Shown in pieces: positions 1 to 7,727 of a stretch of DNA of 24,967 nt. Position 1 is the first letter of the stretch, and every line of letters begins with the position of its first letter. The notes under the pieces are model-generated. The model saw only the letters and a program-made list of their open reading frames with translations. It was not told the origin of the DNA and did no database searches. Both the position numbers and the translations under genes were made by a program. The DNA is from Kriegella sp965368185 (GTDB lineage Bacteria; Bacteroidota; Bacteroidia; Flavobacteriales; Flavobacteriaceae). The DNA lies in the NCBI GenBank assembly GCA_965368185.1, contig CBDULZ010000075.1, forward strand, positions 1-24,967. The letters are read 5' to 3'.

Positions 1-499
1 CTTCAACGTCAGTCGTTTCATCCGTCACTTCTGAATCAACATTTTCCGCTACGGTTTCGGTTTCATCAATGGTTTCGGTTTCATCAATGGTTTCGGTTTC
101 ATCAATGGTTTCGGTTTCATCAATGGTTTCGCCAGAGGCGTTATCCGGCTCGTCAGAAGGTGTTGTCTCGATCTCCTCCGCTTCAACGGCAGGCACATAA
201 GTCAATGTATTATCATCGTTTATTACGACAACACCATTGTTGGCCGAGGATGTTCCAATAATTTTAACCTTATCCAATTCCGAGAACCGGTCATTGGACA
301 AGACATCAAGTATAACACTCTGGTCTAATCTGGTTACGAAAGAATCATCAACAATAAGACTATTAAGTCCAGAACCATCTTGGGAACCGGGATTTTCATA
401 AACTGCTAATAAATCGGTGTCGTCGCTACAGGAAAGAGAAAAAAATAGGAATGGGGCAACCATGATAAATTTGGGGGCGTTGCCAATAAGATACTTCAT
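1..499 (-). CDS. Surface lipoprotein with split Ig-like domain, 3' part outside window (partial)
   Basis: This gene reads leftwards from an ATG at 497-499 and stays open to the window edge, showing 166 residues. The N-terminus has a hydrophobic signal ending in a lipobox (SLSC, Cys24) followed by S-D-D-T-D, an acidic stretch of the kind that directs Bacteroidota lipoproteins to the cell surface. A cadherin/VCBS-like Ig half-domain follows (VLSND about residue 67, then VVVINDDNTLTYVP). Next comes an acidic Thr/Glu linker containing four ETIDET repeats. The first 100 residues are closely similar to the neighbouring complete lipoprotein at 1144-2961, so the two are tandem paralogues. By analogy the missing C-terminus may be a beta-helix carbohydrate-acting domain, but nothing in the window shows this. 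The start is firm because signal peptide and position both match the paralogue. Confidence 0.85.
   Translation of the reverse strand, partial: MKYLIGNAPKFIMVAPFLFFSLSCSDDTDLLAVYENPGSQDGSGLNSLIVDDSFVTRLDQSVILDVLSNDRFSELDKVKIIGTSSANNGVVVINDDNTLTYVPAVEAEEIETTPSDEPDNASGETIDETETIDETETIDETETIDETETVAENVDSEVTDETTDVE
61..132 (-). repeat. Four tandem 18-bp units in the lipoprotein linker
   Basis: The unit TTTCATCAATGGTTTCGG (plus-strand reading) occurs four times head to tail. The first three copies are identical and the last differs at the final base; a partial unit precedes them. On the coding (minus) strand the unit encodes the hexapeptide ETIDET. Because 18 is a multiple of three, gain or loss of units changes linker length without breaking the frame. 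The near identity of the copies suggests recent expansion by slippage. Confidence 0.95.
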
Positions 500-566
500 A
501 AGATAGGTTAAGAAATGTTAATATTAAGATATTTGTGAGGCACAAATTATTTTTTAATTTTAAAAT

Positions 567-600
567 CATCGATGAAATACATCTTACTTCGATGAACTGC
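567..600 (-). promoter_or_regulatory. Paired TTCATCGA half-sites (copy 1 of a shared element)
   Basis: On the minus strand two identical TTCATCGA octamers start exactly 20 bp apart (plus-strand positions 589-596 and 569-576), 97 and 77 bp upstream of the ATG at 499. The upstream half-site extends to GCAGTTCAT, which fits eight of nine positions of the LytTR-type half-site [TA][AC][CA]GTTN[AG][TG]. The same arrangement occurs before the other two lipoprotein genes. A regulator binding one face of the helix over two turns is the inferred meaning. Confidence 0.6.
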
Positions 601-662
601 AAAAATTTACATCAGTGGTGATACGCCTTGGATATGTTTTTGGATGTTTAGAATTCTTCTAT

Positions 663-670
663 TCGATAAA
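663..670 (-). promoter_or_regulatory. Distal half-site (copy 1)
   Basis: In gene direction this reads TTTATCGA, extended to GTAGTTTAT, and starts 171 bp upstream of the start codon. Equivalent sites sit at -172 and -170 before the two paralogous genes, so the distance is conserved even though the surrounding sequence of the third gene has largely diverged. Confidence 0.45.
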
Positions 671-698
671 CTACCTATATTTTTAACATCTGTTAACA

Positions 699-1078
699 AC
701 AATGGCTACGAGTTTCTTAGGTTTCACTGCGATATATCCGAATTATCGCGAATCATAAACTTCCGTTTCAACATATTTAGAATCTAGCATACATTGGCAT
801 TGTGAGTATAGAAAGTCTGCTTGAAATTGTAACTATAGCTGAGATGCAATATGACTCATTGCTATTTTAAACTATTCCCAAGAAGTGAAGACTCGAGTAT
901 TCAATGACTTATTTTAATTTCTTTAAATAGTAGCAGGAAAAAAAGGTCAGGGTAGAAGGCAATTGTCGATTGCCAAACTTCTTTTAAAAGCTTTAATCAC
1001 TAAAGAATCTAAATATCTTTTTTATGAAAATCATTGGAGGCCACTCCACAATTCAAAAATAGAGTTCAAATATTAACA
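699..1078. other. Non-coding stretch, nothing recognised
   Basis: This AT-rich spacer lies between the control region of the first lipoprotein gene and the terminator of the second. It has stops in all frames and no convincing short gene. A small dyad, TGGAG-gcca-CTCCA at 1035-1048, is visible but has no T-tract, and no role is assigned. Confidence 0.5.
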
Positions 1079-1080
1079 AA

Positions 1081-1122
1081 AAAACAGAGCCCCTCAAAAA
1101 CTAGTTTAAAGGGTCCTGTTTT
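1081..1122 (-). terminator. Probable intrinsic terminator of the pectate-lyase-like lipoprotein gene
   Basis: Just past the stop codon of the minus-strand gene, AAAACAG (1081-1087) pairs with CTGTTTT (1116-1122), and CCCT (1091-1094) pairs with AGGG (1110-1113) across a small internal loop. Read on the minus strand, the stem is followed by a run of T (the complement of the A-run upstream of 1081). This gives the usual hairpin plus U-tract shape. Confidence 0.65.
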
Positions 1123-1143
1123 ATATGAGGTTTAAACTAAAAC

Positions 1144-2961
1144 TTAAAAATCAACTTCGTTTAAAAAGTCTTCTAAGTTTGTATAACCGTCACCATTTCG
1201 GTCTTTATTACCATCACTAGAATCGTTAGGATTTAATCCCATAGCGGTTTCCCATTCATTTGAAATCCCATCTGCATCACTATCTTCGTATGGTGTTCCA
1301 CTTGAAATTTCTGGATAACCACCTGCTTCCGAAACACTATGTTTTATTCCCCCGGTAGTATTGATCACGTCGTTGATAAGTCTTTCATCAACACGATCTC
1401 GATATATTGATGCACCCACATCAGTCAGTACCGATGACTCAACGGAACTACTTGGCATCGAAGATATTCCTGAATTGAAAATTTTACTAGTTGTCCTATA
1501 AGGCTGAATATTAGATGATATAGAAACCTCGCGGCCATTGATAGTATTATCGGCAATATATGCCCGTGTTCCGCCTATACCGCAGTCTGATGACCCCTCA
1601 AGCCTAATAGTCTCGAAGCGAGTGGAGGTATTTGGACTAGTTTTGTAAATATTTCCGATAATATCAAAACTGTTGTTATAGGTAGGTTGTGTACCATATT
1701 TATAACCGTATACCACATTGTTGATCATCTCGAAGTTACTAGTACATTTAGAGGATCGTATATTTCGTTCTACATCGTGAATCAACAAATTCTTAAATAT
1801 ACTTATATTGGTTGCCCTACTCCAAAGTAGAAACCCTAATCCAGTGCTGATGTTCTCTCCGATTATATTTTTTTGAACCGTAACGTTCTGTACGCTACTG
1901 GTTCCACCAATTCCCCCTATAATCAACACCTTGTCTGTCGCCCAGGTTATAGCGCAATGATCTATTATGATATCCCTTATTTGGTTGTTGTTATAAGACG
2001 ACAATCGTATTCCGTTGATATTACTGCCGGAAACATTGCTCCCTGGTCTGATTTTAACATACCTCACTATAACATTAGACGCAGATATTCGTAACTCGGC
2101 ACCCCGAATAGTAATGCCTCCGCCTGGCGCTGTTTGCCCTGCTATGGTTACATTTCCAGACTTATAGGGGATTTCAAGGTACGAACTACAATCAATGATA
2201 CCTGCCACCTTAAAGACAATGGTTCTGGCACCAGTCATTTTAAGGGCGTCCCGTAAACTCCCTGGACCGCTATTGTTTAAGTTCGTAACGGCAACAACAT
2301 AGCCTCCACGCCCACCTGTAGCATTTTTACCGAAGCCTTCAGCTGTAGGAAAAGCCTTTAATTCTCCATAATTCTTGTTTTGCCCTCCTGTATTTACGAC
2401 ATTTTCCGCATCCTCCTCAACTTCCTCACTCTCGGTTACGGTTACAGTAACCGTACCCTCTTCGGTACTGACAGTTTCGTCTTCGTTGACAACTTCAGCT
2501 GTATAAGTAAATGTATCTGTTGTTTCCTCCGAAGATTCGGTCTCTGTGACATCTTCCTCAACCTCACCAGCTTCCTCAACCACAACTTCAGTCGGTGTAT
2601 CTTCTTCTTGAGGTTCATTAATTTCTTCTTCGTCTTCTATCGGTCCAATGGAAGGGGTATAGGTCAGGGTATTATCATCATTAATCACCACGACTCCATT
2701 GTTCGTAGAAGAAGTTTCGATAATTTTTACATTATCCGACTCGGCAAACATATCATTGGACAAAACATCAAGAATGACACTCTGGTCCATTCTTGTTACA
2801 TAAGAATCATCGACCACAAGATTATTCAGTTCAGGAATTCCCTGAGAACCGTAATCTACATATTCTGCCAATAAATCTGTATCGTTACTACAGGAAAGGG
2901 TAAAAACTAGAAATGGGGCAACCATGATAAACTTGGGGGCGTTGCCGATAAAATACTTCAT
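1144..2961 (-). CDS. Surface lipoprotein with split Ig-like domain and pectate-lyase-like beta-helix
   Basis: This is a 605-residue lipoprotein. Signal peptide and lipobox TLSC place the lipid-anchored Cys at residue 24, followed by S-N-D-T-D, an acidic surface-export signature. Residues about 45-103 are the first half of a cadherin/VCBS-like Ig domain (VLSND, VVINDDNTLTYTP). Residues 104-146 are a Glu-rich low-complexity stretch, and 147-176 are the second half (DTFTYTAEV...GTVTVTV). From about 200 to 550 it resembles PL1-type pectate lyases of Bacteroidota: AFPTAEGFG, GGRGGYVVAVTNLN, GPGSLRDAL, IAGQTAPGGGI, VRYVKIRPG, IIDHC and a probable catalytic Arg in RNIR (399-402). The tail (559-601) has Asp-rich Ca-binding loops (DSDADGISNEWE, DRNGDGYTNLED). 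It probably acts outside the cell on a uronic-acid polymer, possibly the polysaccharide made by the adjacent cluster. At 343-344 the family's usual Asp-Glu is Asp-Lys, so activity is uncertain. Confidence 0.88.
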   Translation of the reverse strand: MKYFIGNAPKFIMVAPFLVFTLSCSNDTDLLAEYVDYGSQGIPELNNLVVDDSYVTRMDQSVILDVLSNDMFAESDNVKIIETSSTNNGVVVINDDNTLTYTPSIGPIEDEEEINEPQEEDTPTEVVVEEAGEVEEDVTETESSEETTDTFTYTAEVVNEDETVSTEEGTVTVTVTESEEVEEDAENVVNTGGQNKNYGELKAFPTAEGFGKNATGGRGGYVVAVTNLNNSGPGSLRDALKMTGARTIVFKVAGIIDCSSYLEIPYKSGNVTIAGQTAPGGGITIRGAELRISASNVIVRYVKIRPGSNVSGSNINGIRLSSYNNNQIRDIIIDHCAITWATDKVLIIGGIGGTSSVQNVTVQKNIIGENISTGLGFLLWSRATNISIFKNLLIHDVERNIRSSKCTSNFEMINNVVYGYKYGTQPTYNNSFDIIGNIYKTSPNTSTRFETIRLEGSSDCGIGGTRAYIADNTINGREVSISSNIQPYRTTSKIFNSGISSMPSSSVESSVLTDVGASIYRDRVDERLINDVINTTGGIKHSVSEAGGYPEISSGTPYEDSDADGISNEWETAMGLNPNDSSDGNKDRNGDGYTNLEDFLNEVDF

Positions 2962-3027
2962 ATAATAGGTTAAGTAATGTTTGTATTAAGATACTTGGGC
3001 AGTATTATTTAGTTTAAAATTTAAGGT

Positions 3028-3061
3028 TATCGATGAAATACATATTATTTCGCTGAACTGC
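3028..3061 (-). promoter_or_regulatory. Paired TTCATCGA half-sites (copy 2 of the shared element)
   Basis: In gene direction TTCAGCGA (plus-strand 3050-3057) and TTCATCGA (3030-3037) start exactly 20 bp apart, 96 and 76 bp upstream of the ATG at 2961. The upstream half-site reads GCAGTTCAG and matches eight of nine positions of the LytTR-type half-site. Spacing and distance to the gene match copy 1 almost to the base. Confidence 0.6.
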
Positions 3062-3125
3062 ACATAATTTATATCGGAAGTATTACGCCTTAGCGATATT
3101 TTTTAGACGTTCAAAGTTCTTCTAT

Positions 3126-3133
3126 TCGATGAA
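3126..3133 (-). promoter_or_regulatory. Distal half-site (copy 2)
   Basis: TTCATCGA in gene direction, preceded by GGTAT, begins 172 bp upstream of the start codon. It is the positional equivalent of the sites at 663-670 and 23984-23991. Confidence 0.45.
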
Positions 3134-3160
3134 ATACCTATGTTTTTAACATCCCTTAAC

Positions 3161-3532
3161 GATTTTACCTACGGCAAATTGTGCGATTCAATGTACCAAG
3201 AACAGCAAATAGAAAAAAATATTGCCTTGATACTCCCAGTTTAACATATTGATTAGGTACAATTTAAGTTGATTCATAATGCATCTATTAAAATTGAAAA
3301 ATAGACGGGCTAATAAACTTCAAACCGCTCTTTTCGTGTTTCCAATCCTCAAAATATCTTCTGTTTTTATCGACGAACGGTAAATGTCCAATTCAAGGAA
3401 TGTTCTTATAATGCCAATAGGTATTTTTGTGAGCTGTTTTAAATATTCTTTTCTTAATGAAATCAAAAGAACCCCTTAAGATTTCTTAAGTATCAAAAAT
3501 CATATGATATTTGCAATCAAAACATAAATACA
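3161..3532. other. Divergent intergenic region upstream of the polysaccharide cluster
   Basis: No gene is visible. Near the plus-strand start, GATATTTG at about 3508-3515 matches the Flavobacteria -7 consensus TAnnTTTG at seven of eight positions and is a possible promoter for the epimerase gene. Two CTTAAG hexamers (3475-3480 and 3485-3490) precede it. No terminator-like or RNA-like structure stands out elsewhere. Confidence 0.4.
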
Positions 3533-4555
3533 ATGAAAATACTGGTTACCGGTGCAGCTGGATTTATAGGATACCATGTTTCAAAAAAATTAATAGAAAA
3601 CGGGCATGAGGTTGTTGGACTCGACAACATCAATGATTATTATGATGTCAATCTAAAATTCGCCCGTTTGAAAGAGCTGGGCATCTATAGGGATGCTGCC
3701 GAGAATTTTAATGACATAACCCCAAGTCATCTAGACTCAGGTCGATTTCAATTTATACGTTTGGCATTGGAAGACCGCAATGCCCTACCAAGTCTCTTTG
3801 AGAGTCAAAAGTTCGATGCTGTCTGTAATTTGGCCGCACAAGCAGGTGTTCGCTATAGTTTGGAAAACCCAGAGGCTTATATTGACAGTAATGTTGTTGG
3901 TTTTTTGAACATTCTAGAATGCTGCAGAAATGTTAACATCAAACACTTGGTGTATGCCAGTAGTTCCAGTGTTTATGGTTTGAACGAAAAAATTCCGTTT
4001 GAAACGAGTGACAGTGTGGACCACCCGGTAAGTCTATATGCGGCCACCAAAAAAAGTAATGAGCTGATGGCCCATACCTATAGCCATTTATATGGATTTC
4101 ACACTACCGGTCTACGCTTCTTTACCGTTTACGGACCGTGGGGACGACCAGACATGGCAATGTTTCTATTTACCAAAGCCATATTGAACGGAAAACCTAT
4201 CAAAGTGTTTAATCGCGGCAATATGGAACGAGACTTTACCTATATCGATGATATTACCAAAGGCGTTGTGCGCATATTGGAAAAAAAACCAGCCCAAGTC
4301 TCAGAAAGACCACTATATAAGGTATACAATATCGGAAACAATAATTCGGTAAAATTGTTGGATTTTATTGAAGCTATTGAACAAGTTTTAGATATTAAAG
4401 CCGAGAAGCAGTTATTGCCCATGCAACCAGGTGATGTCGAGAAAACTTGGGCGAATGTGAATGATTTAATTAAAGACTACGATTACCAGCCTACTACTCC
4501 CGTTAGAAAAGGAATAGAATCATTCATTAAATGGTATAAGGATTATTATAGTTGA
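3533..4555 (+). CDS. NAD-dependent epimerase, UDP-glucuronate 4-epimerase type
   Basis: This is a 340-residue extended short-chain dehydrogenase/reductase. The NAD-binding TGAAGFIG sits at residues 6-13, a Ser-rich ASSSSVYG at 142-149 and the catalytic Tyr169-x3-Lys173 in SLYAATK. The N-terminal LDNINDYYDVNLK segment and the GPWGRPDMA motif are typical of UDP-glucuronate 4-epimerases (LspL/CapI type), which interconvert UDP-GlcA and UDP-GalA in the cytoplasm. UDP-glucose dehydrogenase at 6393-7727 would supply its substrate. The gene stands alone, with 286 bp separating it from the next, so it may have its own transcript. A related uronate or heptose epimerase specificity cannot be excluded by eye. 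Confidence 0.88.
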   Translation: MKILVTGAAGFIGYHVSKKLIENGHEVVGLDNINDYYDVNLKFARLKELGIYRDAAENFNDITPSHLDSGRFQFIRLALEDRNALPSLFESQKFDAVCNLAAQAGVRYSLENPEAYIDSNVVGFLNILECCRNVNIKHLVYASSSSVYGLNEKIPFETSDSVDHPVSLYAATKKSNELMAHTYSHLYGFHTTGLRFFTVYGPWGRPDMAMFLFTKAILNGKPIKVFNRGNMERDFTYIDDITKGVVRILEKKPAQVSERPLYKVYNIGNNNSVKLLDFIEAIEQVLDIKAEKQLLPMQPGDVEKTWANVNDLIKDYDYQPTTPVRKGIESFIKWYKDYYS

Positions 4556-4841
4556 ACATCCCCTTCAAAGACGTTTTTTCTTAGTATACTCATATAGAAG
4601 GCCTCAAAATTTACCATTAACCACAATAAGTTTGCAAGGCCTTACTATATAGACAATGATTCTTTGACGTATATTCTAAATTTAGTTTTTATTAAAACCG
4701 CAAAATTATCTAATGAAATATTTATATTTATAATTAGCTCTTGACAAATGTTGTTTCATCGGAATTACCCTACGGCTTATATAAAAATAAAGGCTAAATT
4801 AATTTCTTTTGCCCATCTTTGCACTTTCAAAATAAAACTAA
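4556..4841. repeat. Spacer with a 12-bp imperfect inverted repeat
   Basis: ATATAGAAGGCC at 4592-4603 pairs with GGCCTT-a-CTATAT at 4638-4650, giving twelve base pairs with one bulged A and a loop of about 34 nt. No T-tract follows, so it is not a classical terminator. Further right, CATCTTTG (about 4814-4821) matches the -7 consensus at seven of eight positions and could drive the next gene. A single TTCATCGG at 4755-4762 resembles the half-sites seen before the lipoprotein genes but lacks a partner 20 bp away. Confidence 0.5.
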
Positions 4842-5846
4842 ATGGATATAGCTGGACTCGAACTTGATTCCAAATGCAATATTCTCGTAACGGGAGGGGC
4901 AGGTTTTATAGGTTCTAATCTAAGCGAATCGTTACTGCGTAATGGTAACAAAGTGGTATGTCTTGACAATTTTTCCACGGGAAAACACGAAAATATATCC
5001 GAATTTCTGTCCAATAAAAATTTTACACTACTAGAAGGTGACATTCGAAATTTAGCTGATTGCAATGAAGCCTGTATAAACATTGACTATGTTTTGCACC
5101 AAGCAGCTCTTGGTTCGGTTCCAAGGTCTATAGAAGACCCCATAACGAGTAATGCCGTGAACGTTTCTGGCTTTTTAAACATGTTAGTGGCCGCTCGCGA
5201 CGCCAAGGTAAAACGCTTCGTTTATGCTGCAAGTTCGTCTACTTACGGAGACTCGACCAATATGCCAAAAGTAGAGGATGTAATCGGCAAACCCTTATCT
5301 CCTTATGCAATCACCAAATATGTTAACGAATTATATGCAAACATTTTCAGCGAAACGTATGGCCTCGAAACAATTGGTCTGCGGTATTTCAATGTGTTTG
5401 GGAGAAAACAGGACCCAAATGGAGCTTATGCAGCGGTTATACCAAAATTTGTAACACAGCTCATCAAGCATGAATCCCCCATTATAAATGGAGATGGAAG
5501 TTATTCAAGAGACTTCACTTATATCGACAACGTTATTCAAATGAATGTCTTGGCGTTGGTTACCAACAATAAAAAGGCCGTGAATACGGTATACAATGTT
5601 GCTTATGGCGAAAGAACCGATTTGAACGAATTGGTATCTCTTTTATCTAGGTATCTCAGTAAATTCGATCCGGAAATTGGACAAATTAAACCTGTCCACG
5701 GCAAAAAAAGACCAGGAGACGTTCCCCACTCCTTGGCGTCAATAGAAAAAGCAAAGGAATTGCTCACCTATGACCCAAAGTTCAACATTAAAGATGGGCT
5801 CAAAGAAGCCTTATCATGGTATTGGGAAAATTTAAAAAATGAATGA
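4842..5846 (+). CDS. tviC: UDP-HexNAc 4-epimerase, WbpP/TviC type
   Basis: This is a 334-residue extended SDR epimerase with TGGAGFIG at residues 17-24, YAASSSTYG around 128-136 and catalytic Tyr155-x3-Lys159 (SPYAITK). The block HQAALGSVPRSIEDP (86-100), the LRYFNVFGRKQDPNGAYAAV segment and SRDFTYIDNVIQMN are characteristic of Pseudomonas WbpP and Salmonella TviC. Those enzymes interconvert UDP-GlcNAc and UDP-GalNAc or the corresponding uronic acids. Together with the TviB-like dehydrogenase at 7852-9138 it should supply a UDP-HexNAc or UDP-HexNAc-uronate precursor. It overlaps the following acetyltransferase gene by 8 bp, so the two are probably translationally coupled. Exact substrate preference is inference. 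Confidence 0.88.
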   Translation: MDIAGLELDSKCNILVTGGAGFIGSNLSESLLRNGNKVVCLDNFSTGKHENISEFLSNKNFTLLEGDIRNLADCNEACINIDYVLHQAALGSVPRSIEDPITSNAVNVSGFLNMLVAARDAKVKRFVYAASSSTYGDSTNMPKVEDVIGKPLSPYAITKYVNELYANIFSETYGLETIGLRYFNVFGRKQDPNGAYAAVIPKFVTQLIKHESPIINGDGSYSRDFTYIDNVIQMNVLALVTNNKKAVNTVYNVAYGERTDLNELVSLLSRYLSKFDPEIGQIKPVHGKKRPGDVPHSLASIEKAKELLTYDPKFNIKDGLKEALSWYWENLKNE

Positions 5847-6393
5847 TTTAGTCAAATATGACTTATATAGATATAAGGGAGATACAAGCCTGAAATCATT
5901 TATAAAGGCCTGGTTGTTTATACCAGGGTTTAGGTACATATATCATTTTAGAAAAACTAATAAATACAAAAGAAATTCGGTTTTAGGAATATTACATAGA
6001 ATAGCATTAAGAAGGTATTATTTTAAGTATGGCATACAAATACCAATCAATACAAAAATAGGTAAAGGTTTTTATATCGGCCACTTCGGAAACATCGTGA
6101 TAAATAGTGCATCGGTTATTGGTGATAACTGCAATGTGGCCCATGGCGTCACTATTGGCCAAATAAACCGAGGCAAAAGGAAAGGATGCCCTAAAATTGG
6201 AAATCGTGTTTGGATTGGTACCGGAAGTGTAGTAATTGGTAATATTACAATAGGAAACAACGTGCTTATTGCACCACTAACCTATGTCAACGATGATATC
6301 CCTGATAATAGTTTGGTGATGGGCAATCCTTTTAGGGTTATTCCCCAAGCTAATGCCACAAAAAATTACGTAACTAAAATATTAGATTTATAA
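5839..6393 (+). CDS. Left-handed beta-helix (hexapeptide) O-acetyltransferase, CysE-like
   Basis: This 184-residue protein has imperfect hexapeptide repeats from about residue 70 to 150 (INTKIGKG, IGDNCNVAHGVTIG, PKIGNRVWIG, IGNITIGNNVLIA), the signature of left-handed beta-helix acyltransferases. The His in NVAHG (H102) is placed like the catalytic His of serine acetyltransferases, and the MGNPFRVI end is typical. In this setting it most likely O-acetylates a sugar of the repeat unit using acetyl-CoA rather than making cysteine precursors. Its start overlaps the epimerase gene by 8 bp, and its stop overlaps the next ATG by one base (TAATG), so it belongs to a tight operon. The sugar target is unknown. 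Confidence 0.85.
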   Translation: MNDLVKYDLYRYKGDTSLKSFIKAWLFIPGFRYIYHFRKTNKYKRNSVLGILHRIALRRYYFKYGIQIPINTKIGKGFYIGHFGNIVINSASVIGDNCNVAHGVTIGQINRGKRKGCPKIGNRVWIGTGSVVIGNITIGNNVLIAPLTYVNDDIPDNSLVMGNPFRVIPQANATKNYVTKILDL

Positions 6394-7727
6394 TGAATTT
6401 GACAGTAATTGGAACCGGCTATGTAGGCCTTGTTAGCGGAACCTGTTTTGCAGAAATGGGAAATAAAGTAACGTGTATCGATATTGACGAAAAGAAAATA
6501 AACGATTTAAAAGAGGGTATCATTCCCATATATGAACCGGGACTAGAGGCGATGGTAAAACGAAATGTGCAAAACAAAACTTTGCACTTCAGCACTCAAT
6601 TATCCGACCAACTAGACAAATGTGACGTTGCCTTTATTGCGGTAGGAACACCAATGGGAGATGATGGATCTGCAGATTTGAAATACGTTTTACAAGTTGC
6701 CAGCGAAATTGGACAGTGTATGACGCACCCGCTAATCGTGGTAGACAAATCTACCGTGCCAGTGGGTACAGCTGACAAGGTAAAGAAAACAATACAAGAC
6801 GAGCTGGAGAAACGAAACGTCTCCATTTCATTCGAAGTTGTTTCCAATCCCGAATTTCTAAAAGAAGGGGATGCCATAAACGATTTCATGAAGCCCGATA
6901 GGGTTGTGGTTGGATCAAACAATGAAGAAGCTACAGAAAAAATGAGGGCCTTGTATGCCCCATTTTTCAGAAGCAGCATGGATCGCTTGATTACAATGGA
7001 TGTTAGGTCGGCCGAAATGACCAAATATGTGGCAAATGCCATGCTTGCTACCAAAATTTCATTTATGAACGAGATTGCAAACATTTGTGAATTGGTAGAT
7101 GCAGATGTAAATAAAGTCCGTATCGGCATAGGTTCCGACAGTAGAATCGGGTATAGTTTCATTTATCCAGGTAGCGGATATGGAGGCTCATGCTTCCCGA
7201 AAGACGTCAAAGCCCTTAAAAAAACTGCCGAAGAACACGGGTATAAAGCCGAACTCATTAAATCGGTAGAAGATGTTAATAATCGACAAAAGCTCGTCAT
7301 TGCAAAAAAGGTAATCGATCGATTCGGGGAAGACCTAAAGGGTAAAACATTTGCGGTATGGGGGCTTGCTTTTAAACCTGAAACCGACGATATGCGTGAA
7401 GCTCCTGCAATCTACACCATTAACGAATTGGTTAAAAGAGGTGCTAAGATAAACGCCTATGACCCAAAGGCTATGGACGAAGCTCAACACTTTTATTTGA
7501 AGGATTTGGATAATGTTTTCTATTTTCGCTCAAAATATGAAACCTTGAACAATGCAGACGCCATGATTCTGCTCACTGAATGGAAAGAATTCCGTTCTCC
7601 CGACTTTGATGAACTCAAAACACAATTGAACCAACCAGTAATTTTTGATGGTAGAAATCAATATAATCACCAATTAATGAAAAAAAGAGGTTTTGAGTAC
7701 TTCCAAATTGGAAAAAGCAATAAATAG
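6393..7727 (+). CDS. ugd: UDP-glucose 6-dehydrogenase
   Basis: This 444-residue enzyme oxidises UDP-glucose to UDP-glucuronate with two NAD+. The N-terminal Rossmann motif GTGYVGLVSG (7-16) is followed by the DIDEKKI segment, VGTP (84-87), STVPVGT (120-126), NPEFLKEG (152-159), the conserved SAEMTKYVANA (207-217) and the nucleophile Cys267 in GSGYGGSCFPKD. The C-terminal domain contains AFKPETDDMREAP. Length and motifs are those of single-chain bacterial Ugd/TuaD. Its product can go directly into the polymer or be converted to UDP-GalA by the epimerase at 3533-4555. It is co-transcribed with the two preceding genes (overlapping stop and start). Confidence 0.95.
   Translation: MNLTVIGTGYVGLVSGTCFAEMGNKVTCIDIDEKKINDLKEGIIPIYEPGLEAMVKRNVQNKTLHFSTQLSDQLDKCDVAFIAVGTPMGDDGSADLKYVLQVASEIGQCMTHPLIVVDKSTVPVGTADKVKKTIQDELEKRNVSISFEVVSNPEFLKEGDAINDFMKPDRVVVGSNNEEATEKMRALYAPFFRSSMDRLITMDVRSAEMTKYVANAMLATKISFMNEIANICELVDADVNKVRIGIGSDSRIGYSFIYPGSGYGGSCFPKDVKALKKTAEEHGYKAELIKSVEDVNNRQKLVIAKKVIDRFGEDLKGKTFAVWGLAFKPETDDMREAPAIYTINELVKRGAKINAYDPKAMDEAQHFYLKDLDNVFYFRSKYETLNNADAMILLTEWKEFRSPDFDELKTQLNQPVIFDGRNQYNHQLMKKRGFEYFQIGKSNK

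Larger units (their letters stand above)
500..698 (-). promoter_or_regulatory. Duplicated 5' control region of the first lipoprotein gene
   Basis: This 199-bp region aligns along its length with 2962-3160, in front of the paralogous lipoprotein, so the duplication included the control region. Conserved blocks in gene direction include TATCTTAATA 27 bp before the start codon (a plausible -7 box related to TAnnTTTG), the paired half-sites at 567-600, a GGCGTA block, and a distal half-site near 663-670 inside a conserved TTCTTCTATTCGAT (plus-strand) segment. The promoter assignment is inference; the conservation is directly visible. Confidence 0.6.
2962..3160 (-). promoter_or_regulatory. Duplicated 5' control region of the second lipoprotein gene
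   Basis: This is the 199-bp counterpart of 500-698, conserved in length and in blocks. TATCTTAATA again lies 27 bp before the start codon, and the paired half-sites, a GGCGTAA block and a distal half-site keep the same order. It lies in the divergent gap before the first epimerase gene, so it could in principle also affect rightward transcription; no copy of the element in plus orientation was seen. Confidence 0.6.

Noticed and set aside
61..132. The 18-bp array considered as a CRISPR or other non-coding repeat.
   Set aside because: Units are contiguous with no spacers and translate in frame inside a lipoprotein linker.
2380..2874. Open frame on the plus strand, antisense to the linker of the pectate-lyase-like lipoprotein.
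   Set aside because: It is a by-product of the biased Glu/Thr/Val codons on the opposite strand; the protein is Phe/Ile/Arg-rich with no domain, and the minus-strand gene is clearly real.
3475..3490. CTTAAG hexamers, two at 10-bp spacing here and others near 7791 and 19483, as a shared operator.
   Set aside because: In AT-rich DNA about this many copies are expected by chance, and their distances to start codons vary widely.
4755..4762. TTCATCGG upstream of the TviC-like gene as a fourth member of the lipoprotein control element.
   Set aside because: It has no partner 20 bp away and no distal copy; a single seven-of-eight match is expected by chance.
6596..7162. Minus-strand frame of 188 codons opposite the UDP-glucose dehydrogenase.
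   Set aside because: It lies wholly inside a highly conserved enzyme gene on the plus strand and shows no recognisable motif.
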